64,000 nucleotides of DNA from an uncultured bacterium (lineage in GTDB: Bacteria; Bacteroidota; Rhodothermia; Rhodothermales; UBA10348). Of the stretch, positions 26,670-36,241 are shown one piece after another. The position numbers were made by a program, and so were the translations under genes. The DNA lies in contig CALSQR010000001.1 of assembly GCA_943788505.1 (NCBI GenBank), forward strand, positions 1,345,926 through 1,409,925, in the 5' to 3' direction. Under the pieces are notes generated by a model. It did no database searches and was not told the origin of the DNA. It worked only from the letters and a program-made list of their open reading frames with translations. Every line of letters starts with the position of its first letter. The first letter of the stretch is position 1.

Positions 26670-27437
26670 ATGAGCACGCTTTCCAAGTTTGACGTCCTTG
26701 CTATTGGCTCCCATCCTGACGATGTCGAAATCTGTGCCGGCGGAACGATTGCTTCGCTGACAGCAGCCGGGCATCGGGTTGGAATCGTAGATCTTACGCA
26801 GGGTGAACTGAGCTCGAGAGGAACACTAAAAGGGCGGGAAAGCGAAGCAAAGCGGGCAGCCGAGATATTGAAAGTAGATCGCCGGGCCAACCTGGGTATT
26901 GCCGATGGCAATATTCGTCCTTCTAAAAAGAACCGCTTAAAGGTAATTCATGAGTTACGCGCAACTCGGCCCGACATTCTACTAATTCCAGCACCTGATT
27001 GCCGCCATCCTGACCATCCAGCAGGAGCCAGATTGGTGACCGAAGCAGTTTTTCAGTCAGGATTGGTCAAGATTGAAACGACCAACAGCGATGGAACAGC
27101 ACAGGAGCCTTGGCGCCCTTCGCACGTGCTCCACTATATGCAGTCTATTCCCTTTGAGCCAACGCTCGTCGTCGATGTAACTGACTTTTGGGCGCAGCGC
27201 ACTGAGTCTGTACGAGCCTTTGCCTCGCAATTCCAGCTAGAGGACGCATCTGCAGAGGAGAATGAACCTGAGACGTTTATTTCCAATCCGGCTTTCATGG
27301 AATGGTATGAAGCGCGTGCACGCACCTACGGATATCGCATCGGTGCTACGTACGGCGAGCCATTTCTTTACCGTCACGGGCCCATTGGAACAGATGACCT
27401 AGTAGGAATGCTAAAAAAGGAAAAGCCGCACCGCTAG
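26670..27437 (+). CDS. bshB1: bacillithiol biosynthesis deacetylase BshB1
   Basis: 255 residues, LmbE/PIG-L fold. Zinc site AIGSHPDDVEICAGGTIA (His-x-x-Asp-Asp) at residues 11-28, VDLTQGELSSRGT, then PAPDCRHPDHPAGARLV (metal His pair). C-terminus FISNPAFMEWYEARARTYG is typical of BshB1. It deacetylates GlcNAc-malate, the middle step of bacillithiol synthesis. Two bases after leuS, so it shares a transcript with leuS and probably bshC. Confidence 0.95.
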   Translation: MSTLSKFDVLAIGSHPDDVEICAGGTIASLTAAGHRVGIVDLTQGELSSRGTLKGRESEAKRAAEILKVDRRANLGIADGNIRPSKKNRLKVIHELRATRPDILLIPAPDCRHPDHPAGARLVTEAVFQSGLVKIETTNSDGTAQEPWRPSHVLHYMQSIPFEPTLVVDVTDFWAQRTESVRAFASQFQLEDASAEENEPETFISNPAFMEWYEARARTYGYRIGATYGEPFLYRHGPIGTDDLVGMLKKEKPHR

Positions 27438-27510
27438 AAGCAGAACGGCTTGTTACATCGTAGGCGCCCTGCGCGTACTTCGCTGGGCTTCGGCATCATG
27501 AAGAAGCAGG

Positions 27511-28287
27511 CTATCGGCGCCAGGTAAGCGTTACGCGATTAGCCCCAATATCGAGCGTGGGCAGAAATACATACGTTACGTCGAGTTCTTCGACATACTG
27601 TGTTCACCCTTCGCCACCAGAAATGCGCATACTTTTGTACTGGCCTTCCCGGCCTCGGATTTCCATGACCAAGCCGGATAATGGCGTTTCACTGTCATTG
27701 ATAAGGTCCAAGTGCATTTCATCCCGACCAATGGCAGCGATCACAGGCCGAACCTGATCGCGCCGGCGCCACCAAGTAAGCACTTCCGAGGTAGAGGCAA
27801 TCCACGCCCCTTCCCTGCGTGCACGAGCCAACGTGGTTTCCAAATCAGCGGCTTGAACAGAACGAGAAATGTAAGTTTCCGGAAAATAAGGGAGCACGTA
27901 GTATCCGTGGGCTCTTCTAACCACGTCATATGAGCCCTCAAATGTCGGTGCTAGTCCTTCCGTAACTGGAATGATGGATAGAGGATCAGGCAGTTCTTTT
28001 ACCTGCTGCGCTGACATTGGCGCCGATGGCACATTTTCCTCACCCGGAATGAAAAGTGGCGTCAATATCGATGGGACTGCAAGCGCCTTAGATGCACCAT
28101 CGCCGGACGCAGCAGCATCCATTGCGACCTGAGCCATCGCGAGGAGATCGCGGGCTTCATCGCTAGAAGCGATATAGGCTATAATTTCTTGGCGTAGAGA
28201 ATGGGGTAAATCTCCGGCCATAAATGCGGCCAGGATGTACTCATCCGCTTGCTCGAGAGGTCGAGGCATGGAGTCGGGAGTGCGCAA
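27511..28287 (-). pseudogene. decayed gene: anti-sigma-like N-terminus joined to a polysaccharide-deacetylase-like C-terminus, with in-frame TGA
   Basis: The open part (28287 to 27604) encodes 227 residues. Residues 10-55 (EYILAAFMAGDLPHSLRQEI and following) resemble the helical start of cysteine-less anti-sigma proteins. Residues 115-225 (YYVLPYFPETYIS, GAWIASTSEVLTWWRRRDQV, LINDSETPLSGLVMEIRG) resemble the C-terminal end of polysaccharide deacetylase-like proteins, whose catalytic part is missing. The frame meets TGA at 27604-27606 and then stays open for 30 more codons to TAG at 27511, reading TQYVEELDVTYVFLP then TLDIGANRVTLTWRR, which looks like the natural end. So there is probably one nonsense change plus loss of the middle. 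The family comparison is from memory, so the pseudogene call is an inference. Confidence 0.6.
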
Positions 28288-28427
28288 CGCGCTGTTTCGT
28301 AGCAGTTTGTCTACTGTCTCAATACGAGATATTTATCATGATTTGCGCTACTGCATTTAGCCATGGAACAATTTCTACTCAAAATTCCGCTTGAACGGCA
28401 GTTCGCCACGGCGCATATTGGCCCTCC

Positions 28428-30134
28428 ATGGACAATGACCTCTACTCAATACAGCAAGCGCGGACACTGCTCCGAAAATCCCGATCTGCTTGGGAAGCGT
28501 ACCACACGTTTTCCCAGGAAGCTGTAGATCGAATTGTTCGGGATATGGTAAAGGCTGGTATCGAGGCTAGTGAACGGTTGGCGAAACAGGCGGTTGACGA
28601 AACCGGGTTCGGACGTGTTGAGAGCAAGGTCCAAAAGAACCTATTTGCTACGAAAACGCTTTCCGAGCGCATGGCAGGCATGAAAACCTGTGGTGTAATC
28701 AACACCACGGATGATGGGAAAGTCTGGGAAATTGCATCTCCGATGGGCGTTGTTGCTGCACTCATACCGTCTACTAATCCGACCTCGACGGCCATGTACA
28801 AGGCCATCATAGCAGCAAAGGCTCGGTGCGCCATTGTTCTAAGTCCGCACCCAAGGGCAAAGGAATGCACGCTTGAAGCACTCAGGGTAGTAGCAACTGC
28901 TGCCTATCGGGCAGGGGCACCGGAAGGGCTGTTTGCCTGCATGTCAGAAGTGAGCGTGGAGGGTACGAACGCTTTACTGGAAGACCCTGAGACTGACCTC
29001 ATCTTGGCAACGGGTGGTTCGGCCATGGTGCGGGCCGCCTATTCTAAAGGAAAGCCGGCGTATGGCGTTGGATCCGGAAACGTACCCGTTTATGTGGATC
29101 GATCCGCTAATCTCCAGAAGGCAGCTGATGACATTCTCTACGGTGTTTCGTTCGATTGGGGAACGCTTTGCTCAACTGAGCGCAGTATTGTTGCCGATCA
29201 GCCAGCCCTACCTCGTCTTAAAGAGGCCCTTCGGAAGGGTGGTGGGTATTTTCTCAACGAAAAAGAAGCCGACCTTCTTAGGCGTTATATCGCTCCTTCA
29301 GGCAAACTGAATATCGACCAAGTTGGGCAGTCTCCAGTTGTTATTGCCGAAAAGGCAGGGTTTTCTGTCCCAAAAACAACCAGAGCTCTGATTGCGGAAG
29401 TCACCGAAGTCGGACCGCAGGAGGCTCTTTCGATGGAAACCCTCTCTCCTATCCTGAGCCTGTATGTTGAAGATGGATGGGAAGCTGGATGCGAGCGATG
29501 TAAAGCCATTCTCGCATATGGCGGCATTGGTCATACGCTGGGTATACACGCAACAAGTGAGCGTATTATCGAAGCCTTTGCGCTTGAAAAGCCGGCTATG
29601 CGCATTGTGGTTAATACAGTCTGTGCTCTTGGTTCGGTAGGCTATACCACGGCGCTATTTCCAGCAATGACCCTCGGACCCGGTACTGTGGGTGGGTCGA
29701 TTACTGGAGATAACATCTCGCCATTGCACTTGGTCAATATCAAACGTCTCGCATTTGAAACATCGCCCATCAACGCGGCAAAAACACCCGTTGCGATGTC
29801 TCCTTCAGACTCCAGAACATCACACGGTCGAAAAGGAACGCTTTGGACCGAAACACGACCGACCAAACCATGGATGGAAGAAATTGATGCTCGGCTCAGA
29901 GAGCGCGCCGGAAATACCACGTTCCGCTCCTCTACTGTAGACCGTCAAAAGCACAACTCCCCCTCCTCTCTTCCCGGAACCGGGCGTTCTGCAAAAGACG
30001 CTGCGGTAGTGAACAATGGATCTCAACCAATAAAAGAAACACCGAAAGCAGATCCTTCTGGACCGTCAAACGTTGATAAGGGCCTCTCTGAGGCAGAAAT
30101 CGATCGCATCGCTTCCCGCTTTCGAAAGCCTTGA
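28428..30134 (+). CDS. CoA-acylating aldehyde dehydrogenase (EutE/PduP/SauS-like) with long C-terminal extension
   Basis: 568 residues. The first 455 or so form a CoA-acylating aldehyde dehydrogenase: SPMGVVAALIPSTNPTSTAM (about 104-123), NAD-binding region LILATGGSAMVRAAYSKGKP, GVGSGNVPVYVD, the catalytic Cys in DWGTLCSTERS (about 242-252), and LGPGTVGGSITGDNI near 420. It should oxidise an aldehyde to an acyl-CoA with NAD+; acetaldehyde or sulfoacetaldehyde are possible. The remaining 110 residues (from about base 29,790) are Ser/Thr/Pro/Lys-rich and end in a short amphipathic helix, LSEAEIDRIASRFRKP. Close relatives stop near 460. No shell-protein or alcohol dehydrogenase gene is adjacent. 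Confidence 0.88.
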   Translation: MDNDLYSIQQARTLLRKSRSAWEAYHTFSQEAVDRIVRDMVKAGIEASERLAKQAVDETGFGRVESKVQKNLFATKTLSERMAGMKTCGVINTTDDGKVWEIASPMGVVAALIPSTNPTSTAMYKAIIAAKARCAIVLSPHPRAKECTLEALRVVATAAYRAGAPEGLFACMSEVSVEGTNALLEDPETDLILATGGSAMVRAAYSKGKPAYGVGSGNVPVYVDRSANLQKAADDILYGVSFDWGTLCSTERSIVADQPALPRLKEALRKGGGYFLNEKEADLLRRYIAPSGKLNIDQVGQSPVVIAEKAGFSVPKTTRALIAEVTEVGPQEALSMETLSPILSLYVEDGWEAGCERCKAILAYGGIGHTLGIHATSERIIEAFALEKPAMRIVVNTVCALGSVGYTTALFPAMTLGPGTVGGSITGDNISPLHLVNIKRLAFETSPINAAKTPVAMSPSDSRTSHGRKGTLWTETRPTKPWMEEIDARLRERAGNTTFRSSTVDRQKHNSPSSLPGTGRSAKDAAVVNNGSQPIKETPKADPSGPSNVDKGLSEAEIDRIASRFRKP

Positions 30135-30290
30135 ATGCCCCTTTAAGCCTTTTCAATACGCTTTTGGGTACATTTAAGAGTGCTATCCCCCGGATCTTCG
30201 CTTTAGCCAAATTGACTGGTAAAAGCGCCCCTCGGTATATTTACTGATCTGATACGTTTTCTAACCTGACCTTTAAATAGGTAGTGCCTG

Positions 30291-30860
30291 ATGGCCGATA
30301 CAAGCGATTTCAAGAATGGCTTCACGATGACCTGGAATAATGGCATCTGGACCATCATCGAATTTCAGCACGTTAAACCCGGAAAAGGGGGAGCTTTCGT
30401 TCGCACGAAGCTCAGAAATGTGACAAACGGGAAAGTTGTTGACAATACCTTCCGTGCTGGTGAAAAAGTGGAACAGGTGCGCGTTGAACGTCGCACGTTT
30501 CAGTTTCTCTACGAAGATGACCTCGGACTTCACTTCATGAATACCGATACCTACGAGCAGATCAACCTTCCGGTTGACGCGATTGAGGGACGTCGGTTCA
30601 TTAAGGAAGGAGCCAATATTGATATATTGGTCCATGCTGAAACGGAAGAGGCATTGACAACGGAAATCCCAGCTTCCGTTGAATTGATGGTCACGCAATG
30701 TGACCCTGGTCTGAAAGGTGATACCGCCACAGGTGCCACCAAGCCAGCTACCCTGGAAAGTGGTGCAACCGTCTATGTACCGCTCTTCATTAACGAAGGC
30801 GATGTCATCCGGGTTAATACGGAACGCGGAGACTACATTACACGCGTAAGTGCTGGCTGA
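30291..30860 (+). CDS. efp: elongation factor P
   Basis: 189 residues, usual EF-P length, with three beta-barrel domains: an N-terminal KOW-like domain with the [14 protein letters not shown] loop (the tip Lys32 corresponds to the modified residue), [13 protein letters not shown] middle strands, and the C-terminal [20 protein letters not shown]. It relieves ribosome stalling at proline stretches. The modification enzyme is not visible here. A 156-base gap separates it from the aldehyde dehydrogenase gene, and accB follows after 41 bases, an often conserved neighbourhood. Confidence 0.97.
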   Translation: MADTSDFKNGFTMTWNNGIWTIIEFQHVKPGKGGAFVRTKLRNVTNGKVVDNTFRAGEKVEQVRVERRTFQFLYEDDLGLHFMNTDTYEQINLPVDAIEGRRFIKEGANIDILVHAETEEALTTEIPASVELMVTQCDPGLKGDTATGATKPATLESGATVYVPLFINEGDVIRVNTERGDYITRVSAG

Positions 30861-30901
30861 CCCCCTGGTCAAGCCCCCCCACCCAAGCGAGAGGAATACC
30901 G

Positions 30902-31363
30902 ATGGATCTCAAACATCTGAGAGAAGTGCTTGAATTAGTCGCTGAATGCGACGTGTCAGAAGTCGAGATTGAAGAAGAGGATCTCAGGCTCGTAATACGC
31001 AAGCATGCTCCTGCTGCGGCACCGCAGATAACGTATGCGGCAGCACCCCAAACGGTTGCGCCCGCTGCTGCGGTAGCAGCTCCAGCCGCTGCGCCTGAAG
31101 TCGCTGCGCCTGCAGGCCCGAAGGGTACTGAAGTACGCGCCCCCATTGTTGGCACGTATTACGAAGCTCCTAATCCAGATTCACCTGCCTTTATCAAGGT
31201 GGGACAGAAAGTTGGTGTGGGAGATGTACTCTGCATCATTGAAGCTATGAAGCTCATGAACGAAATCGAGTGCGAAGTATCCGGTACCGTTACCGCGATT
31301 CTGATTGATAACGGCACACCCGTGGAATACGACCAGCCCCTGTTCGTCATCGACCCGAGCTGA
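30902..31363 (+). CDS. accB: acetyl-CoA carboxylase biotin carboxyl carrier protein
   Basis: 153 residues: a helical N-terminal region with [10 protein letters not shown], an Ala/Pro-rich flexible linker (about 36-73), and the biotinyl domain with the attachment lysine in [12 protein letters not shown] (Lys117). It carries the carboxyl group between biotin carboxylase and carboxyltransferase, the first step of fatty acid synthesis. The stop and the accC start share one base (TGATG), which implies translational coupling. Purine-rich GAGAGGAA precedes the ATG. Confidence 0.97.
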   Translation: MDLKHLREVLELVAECDVSEVEIEEEDLRLVIRKHAPAAAPQITYAAAPQTVAPAAAVAAPAAAPEVAAPAGPKGTEVRAPIVGTYYEAPNPDSPAFIKVGQKVGVGDVLCIIEAMKLMNEIECEVSGTVTAILIDNGTPVEYDQPLFVIDPS

Positions 31364-32739
31364 TGCCCACCAAAAGCCAACCAATCAAGAAAGTACTGAT
31401 CGCCAACCGTGGCGAAATTGCGCTGCGTATTATTCGGACCTGCCATGAGATGGGTCTGGAAACTGTTGCAGTGTACTCAACAGCCGACCGGGACTCGCTC
31501 CACGTGCGGTTTGCCACGGAAGCGGTATGCATTGGCCCACCTGCTGGACGTGATTCCTATCTCAGGATTGATCGCATCATCGCAGCGGCCGAGGTAACCG
31601 GTGCTGACGCAATCCATCCCGGATACGGCTTCCTAGCTGAAAATGCAGATTTTTCTGCCATTTGCCAGGATCACGACATTAAGTTCATTGGTCCATCGCC
31701 CGAGACGATCCGCCTAATGGGTGATAAGAGTCTCGCTAAAGACACGATGTCAAAAGCAGGCGTTCCGGTCGTGCCAGGGTCAGATGGAGAGGTGAAGAAC
31801 GCAGCTGAGGGAAAGAAGCTAGCAGATGCCATGGGATATCCCGTAATGGTTAAAGCCAGTGCTGGTGGTGGAGGACGCGGGATGCGTGTTGTCCACAAAT
31901 CAGAAGATTTCGAAAGCCAGTTCAATACCGCCAGCAATGAAGCCGAAGCAGCTTTCGGTAACGGTGGTTGCTACGTAGAAAAGTTCGTTACCGGACCGCG
32001 ACACGTCGAAATTCAGGTTTTGGGAGATGGTAAAGGGAATGTTCTCCACTTTGGGGAGCGGGAATGCTCCATTCAGCGCCGCCACCAGAAACTGCTCGAA
32101 GAGTCTCCATCACCGATTGTCGATGAGGATCTTCGACGCCGTATGGGCGAGGCAGCTATCAAAGGTGCCAAAGCCGTTAATTACGAGGGTGCCGCTACTG
32201 TAGAATTCCTTGTCGACTCGAATGGTGAGTTCTATTTCATGGAAATGAATACTCGTATCCAGGTAGAGCACCCGGTCACGGAGGAAGTTGCAGACTGCGA
32301 CCTCGTCGAGTATCAAATTCGGGTGGCGATGGGAGAAGGTATTGAAGAGCGTGATATTCGACTGGATGGTCATGCGATAGAGTGCCGCATTAATGCTGAG
32401 GATCCTTTCAAGAATTTCAGTCCTTCTCCGGGCGTCATTAAAACATTTCACCCCCCAGGGGGACACGGCGTCCGTGTTGACACACATGTGTATGCCGGCT
32501 ACATGATTCCGCCTTATTACGATTCGATGATCGCCAAACTCATCGTGAGAGCACGCACGCGTGACCTCGCCATCCAGAAGATGCTGCGAGCGTTAGATGA
32601 GTTTGTAATTGAAGGCATCAAGACCACAATCCCGTTCCACCAGCAACTGCTTCGGAACGAGGACTTCAAACAGGGAAACTTCGATACAAGATTCCTAGAA
32701 ACTTTCAAGCTCGAAGAGAAGGACAATGCAATTTCCTGA
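31363..32739 (+). CDS. accC: acetyl-CoA carboxylase biotin carboxylase subunit
   Basis: 458 residues, ATP-grasp enzyme. [20 protein letters not shown] at the start, [34 protein letters not shown], the glycine-rich ATP loop [46 protein letters not shown] and [14 protein letters not shown] with the catalytic Arg/Glu pair. It carboxylates biotin on AccB with ATP and bicarbonate. Its last 14 bases overlap the gcvH start. Confidence 0.98.
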   Translation: MPTKSQPIKKVLIANRGEIALRIIRTCHEMGLETVAVYSTADRDSLHVRFATEAVCIGPPAGRDSYLRIDRIIAAAEVTGADAIHPGYGFLAENADFSAICQDHDIKFIGPSPETIRLMGDKSLAKDTMSKAGVPVVPGSDGEVKNAAEGKKLADAMGYPVMVKASAGGGGRGMRVVHKSEDFESQFNTASNEAEAAFGNGGCYVEKFVTGPRHVEIQVLGDGKGNVLHFGERECSIQRRHQKLLEESPSPIVDEDLRRRMGEAAIKGAKAVNYEGAATVEFLVDSNGEFYFMEMNTRIQVEHPVTEEVADCDLVEYQIRVAMGEGIEERDIRLDGHAIECRINAEDPFKNFSPSPGVIKTFHPPGGHGVRVDTHVYAGYMIPPYYDSMIAKLIVRARTRDLAIQKMLRALDEFVIEGIKTTIPFHQQLLRNEDFKQGNFDTRFLETFKLEEKDNAIS

Positions 32740-33106
32740 AGGACTGTATTACACGAAAGACCACGAGTGGATTAAAGTCGAAGGCGACACGGGAACGATC
32801 GGGATTACCGATTTCGCCCAGTCTGAACTTGGTGACATCGTCTATGTCGAAGTAGACACGATGGATGAATCGGTTGCCCAAGATGACGTCTTTGGTACCG
32901 TAGAAGCCGTTAAAACGGTTTCTGAGCTGTTCATGCCCATTAGCGGAACGGTAACGGCATTCAACGAAGACTTGGAAGACAGTCCGGAAACAGTCAACGA
33001 AGACCCCTACGGAGCCGGATGGCTCATCAGAATTACCATTGAGGACGCATCCCAGCTGGATGGCCTCCTTTCCGCTTCAGACTACGCCGAAATGGTCGGT
33101 AAATAG
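32726..33106 (+). CDS. gcvH: glycine cleavage system H protein
   Basis: 126 residues with the lipoyl domain: [34 protein letters not shown], and the lipoyl lysine in [20 protein letters not shown] (lysine of EAVKTVS, near residue 64). It shuttles the aminomethyl group among GcvP, GcvT and lipoamide dehydrogenase. Odd context: it overlaps the end of accC by 14 bases in another frame, while gcvP is 8 kb away. guaA follows after 12 bases. Confidence 0.97.
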   Translation: MQFPEGLYYTKDHEWIKVEGDTGTIGITDFAQSELGDIVYVEVDTMDESVAQDDVFGTVEAVKTVSELFMPISGTVTAFNEDLEDSPETVNEDPYGAGWLIRITIEDASQLDGLLSASDYAEMVGK

Positions 33107-33118
33107 ACCACCCACCTC

Positions 33119-34687
33119 ATGCACGAACGCCTCGTCATTCTGGACTTCGGTTCGCAGTTCACCCAATTGATTGCGAGACGGGTCCGAGAAGCTGGAGTCT
33201 ACTCGGAAATTTACCCCTGCACGATCAGCGTCGACGAAGTTGCCGAGCTGAATCCAGTAGGCATCATTCTCTCTGGCGGACCATCCTCGGTCTATGACGA
33301 AGGGGCGCCCCAGTTGGACCCTGCAATGCTCGACCTGACGCTTGAAAATGGGGACCCAGTACCCATTTTCGGTGTGTGCTATGGCTTGCAGGCCATGGCC
33401 CATGTGCAGGGTGGTGAGGTTCAAGCTGCCGACAAAAGGGAGTTCGGCCGGGCCGCTATCCGCACTGATACCCAAACTGATTTATTTAAGGGCATCCCAG
33501 AGGGCTCTCAGGTCTGGATGAGCCACGGGGATAAGATGACCCGTCTGCCAGACGACTACGAGATAATCGCCCATACGGACAATGCACCCATTGCGGCAGT
33601 CCGCTCAACCAAACTGCCCCACTTTGGTGTACAGTTTCACCCCGAGGTGCACCACACTGAATATGGTCGTCAGATAATCGAAAACTTTGCCCTTCGCATT
33701 TGCGGATGTAAGGGAGATTGGTCGGCTGCCTCGTTCATCGAAGAAAAGAAAGACGAGATCCGCGAACAGGTTGGCGATGAGCATGTCATCTTGGGACTTT
33801 CCGGAGGCGTGGACTCCTCCGTTGCAGCTGTGCTTTTGCATGAAGCTATTGGCGACCAATTAACCTGCATTTTCGTGAATAACGGCCTACTCCGAAAAGG
33901 AGAGTGGGAGCAAGTTCAAAAAACATTCAGTGATCATTATCAGATCAGACTGAAGGCCATTGACGCCAGTGATCTGTTCCTGGATCGTCTCGAAGACGTT
34001 ATTGATCCGGAACGAAAGCGGGTCATTATCGGCAATACATTTGTCGAGGTGTTCGACCAAGGCAAAATGGACATCATTGAGGAGTTGGGGACCAAACCCA
34101 AGTTCTTGGCCCAAGGGACGCTTTATCCAGATGTTATTGAAAGTGTTTCCTTCAAAGGCCCCTCTGCCACAATCAAGACGCACCACAACGTTGGTGGACT
34201 GCCAGAAGAGATGGAGTTCGAGGTCATTGAACCATTCCGAGAGTTGTTCAAGGATGAGGTGAGAGCTATTGGACGCCTCCTGGGTGTCCCTGAGGAGATT
34301 GTTGGGCGCCACCCATTCCCCGGACCCGGCCTCGGAATCCGCGTAATCGGAGCAGTTACTAGGCCAGATCTTGCCTTGCTCAGGGATGCTGATGACATTT
34401 TCATCACGGAGATGAAGAAGTGGGGCCTGTATGACGAAGTCTGGCAGGCTTTTGCTGTTTTGCTTCCCGTCCAGACCGTGGGCGTCATGGGTGATGAACG
34501 TACCTATGAGAATGTCTGTGCTCTGCGAGCCGTTACCAGCGTTGATGGAATGACCGCCGATTGGTCTCGCTTTCCTCCCGATTTCCTCGCTCACGTTTCC
34601 AACCGAATCGTGAATGAGATTCGCGGTATCAACCGGACAGTTTACGATATCAGTTCGAAGCCACCCGCTACCATCGAATGGGAATGA
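33119..34687 (+). CDS. guaA: GMP synthase (glutamine-hydrolysing)
   Basis: 522 residues. The class I glutamine amidotransferase domain has its nucleophile in [13 protein letters not shown] (Cys87) and the His/Glu pair in [13 protein letters not shown]. The ATP pyrophosphatase domain has the P-loop [16 protein letters not shown] (about 223-238). The C-terminal dimerisation domain holds [14 protein letters not shown] and ends IEWE. It aminates XMP to GMP in the cytoplasm. The stop overlaps the following start (ATGA). Confidence 0.98.
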   Translation: MHERLVILDFGSQFTQLIARRVREAGVYSEIYPCTISVDEVAELNPVGIILSGGPSSVYDEGAPQLDPAMLDLTLENGDPVPIFGVCYGLQAMAHVQGGEVQAADKREFGRAAIRTDTQTDLFKGIPEGSQVWMSHGDKMTRLPDDYEIIAHTDNAPIAAVRSTKLPHFGVQFHPEVHHTEYGRQIIENFALRICGCKGDWSAASFIEEKKDEIREQVGDEHVILGLSGGVDSSVAAVLLHEAIGDQLTCIFVNNGLLRKGEWEQVQKTFSDHYQIRLKAIDASDLFLDRLEDVIDPERKRVIIGNTFVEVFDQGKMDIIEELGTKPKFLAQGTLYPDVIESVSFKGPSATIKTHHNVGGLPEEMEFEVIEPFRELFKDEVRAIGRLLGVPEEIVGRHPFPGPGLGIRVIGAVTRPDLALLRDADDIFITEMKKWGLYDEVWQAFAVLLPVQTVGVMGDERTYENVCALRAVTSVDGMTADWSRFPPDFLAHVSNRIVNEIRGINRTVYDISSKPPATIEWE

Positions 34688-36126
34688 TTGCGCTCATCCG
34701 ATCGATCCAAAGCCGGATCGGACTCGGGGTATTGCTCGCGGGTCTTTTCCTGCCCCTTTTGCAGCCCGTTTCGGCGCAGATACGCACCGGAATCCCGACG
34801 ATTGCCGAAGCAGACTCCTTGTTTAGTATTGGTCTGGCTCACTTCCGAGCAGGCAACAATGAGGCCGCGCGGACCGTATTTGAACAAGTGCTTGACGGCT
34901 TTACAGACAATGCGTCCACATCTACCGCCCGCATCATGGCTGCAAAAGCTGCCTATCGGGATAAAGACTATATCAGTGCGCGGGCCTTCTTATCAGCCTA
35001 CGTGTCAGATTTTCCCACGTCTTCCTACCTGCAAGATGCGCGTGAATTGGATTCGATGGCCCTCGCTGCATCTCGCCAACAAAGCCTTCCACCCGTACGA
35101 TTGGGCATTCTTCTCTCCTTGTCGGAAGAAGATCGAGTGCCCTCACAGGCCCTCTTCAATGGCATTCGTTTGGCTGTGGACGAACACAACCTGAGAGATG
35201 GAGCGCGGCCCGTCATCATGATGTTTCGCAATATCGAAGGGGACCCTAATGTGGCGGCGGATGCCGTTTCTGACCTTTCTCGTGCTGGTGCAGACATCAT
35301 TATTGGTACGATGTATAGTGAAGAAGCAATCGCTGCCGCTGAGCGTGCAGATGAGGAAGAAGTAATTTTCATCGCGCCATTGGCTACAGACGAGCGCGTT
35401 TCTTCTGGCCGTCGATATGCATTCCAGGCAAATCCATCAATGACCGCCCGGGGAGAAGCCATGGCGCGATTTGCCGTAAATGGGCTTCGCTTGACCAGGC
35501 TCGGTGTATTTACTGTCGCCGATGAACGCCGAATTGGTGAGCGCCTTTCAGACGGATTCATACAGACGGCTTCTGAATTGGGAGCTGAAATTAATCTGAT
35601 CCAATTACTTCCCTCGGAATCTGCATGGTTTGATCTACCCGTAAACATGCCAGCGGATACGCTAGATCTGGTAGATGCCATTTATGTGCCAATGGCTACT
35701 AGGGATGCTCCGGCATTGGCAGGTGCCATACTAGGCACATTTGATCGATTTAGGAAAAACGTACGGCTTTTAGGAAATAATGCGTGGCACGATTTGCCTC
35801 AGAAGGCGCATGCGTCTCGCTATACCATGAGCTATTCGAATGATTTCCTGCCAGATTTATCATCCAACGATTTCCTTCGATTTGCCTGGACGTATTTCGA
35901 TCTGAATGGCTCTGATGTGGACCGGCTGGGGCTGAGCGGGTTTGACGTTACACGATTTGCCCTGGAAGCGGCATCGCGAGAGGACTCCAGAGCGCTCTGG
36001 GATGTCTTGCGCAATATGCCAGAGTATCAAGGGTATGGCCTTCGCATTCATTTTGATGGAGGAAACGTCAACCGGGCATTCTATTACCATCGTTACAGAG
36101 ATGGGGCATTGACGCTGCTTCGTTAG
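34684..36126 (+). CDS. exported TPR plus periplasmic-binding-protein-like protein (LpoA-like architecture)
   Basis: 480 residues from the ATG that overlaps the guaA stop (another ATG lies six bases earlier). Signal peptide about 1-30, ending PVSAQ, with no lipobox Cys. Residues 40-125 form tetratricopeptide-type helical repeats ([19 protein letters not shown] and following). The rest is a type I periplasmic binding fold ([62 protein letters not shown]). TPR followed by such a domain is the layout of LpoA, the activator of penicillin-binding protein 1A, but LpoA is a lipoprotein. The alternative is an ABC-transport-derived binding protein. The ligand is unknown. Confidence 0.78.
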   Translation: MIALIRSIQSRIGLGVLLAGLFLPLLQPVSAQIRTGIPTIAEADSLFSIGLAHFRAGNNEAARTVFEQVLDGFTDNASTSTARIMAAKAAYRDKDYISARAFLSAYVSDFPTSSYLQDARELDSMALAASRQQSLPPVRLGILLSLSEEDRVPSQALFNGIRLAVDEHNLRDGARPVIMMFRNIEGDPNVAADAVSDLSRAGADIIIGTMYSEEAIAAAERADEEEVIFIAPLATDERVSSGRRYAFQANPSMTARGEAMARFAVNGLRLTRLGVFTVADERRIGERLSDGFIQTASELGAEINLIQLLPSESAWFDLPVNMPADTLDLVDAIYVPMATRDAPALAGAILGTFDRFRKNVRLLGNNAWHDLPQKAHASRYTMSYSNDFLPDLSSNDFLRFAWTYFDLNGSDVDRLGLSGFDVTRFALEAASREDSRALWDVLRNMPEYQGYGLRIHFDGGNVNRAFYYHRYRDGALTLLR

Positions 36127-36238
36127 CTGAGTCACCCGCTTACAAAGTGGAACAGCGCTGAAAGGGGTTCGTATGATCGCACCCGTATACGAAGAGGCCC
36201 CCTACTCTCGTTAAGAGGTCTCCCCCTATCTAGCTAAC
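36122..36238 (+). promoter_or_regulatory. nested dyads and imperfect repeats in the gap before bamD
   Basis: GTTAGCT at the end of the upstream gene (36122-36128) pairs with AGCTAAC (36232-36238) just before the bamD start. Inside, TTCGTAT (36168-36174) pairs with ATACGAA (36187-36193), flanked by GGGG and CCCC with a four-base bulge. Two related C-rich units (AAGAGG followed by CCCCCT) follow at 36192 and 36213. No U-run follows, so a terminator is not certain. Confidence 0.35.
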
Positions 36239-36241
36239 TCC

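Noticed and set aside
27604..27606. TGA as a selenocysteine codon
   Set aside because: No catalytic or redox context around it, no evident SECIS stem, and the protein is otherwise decayed.
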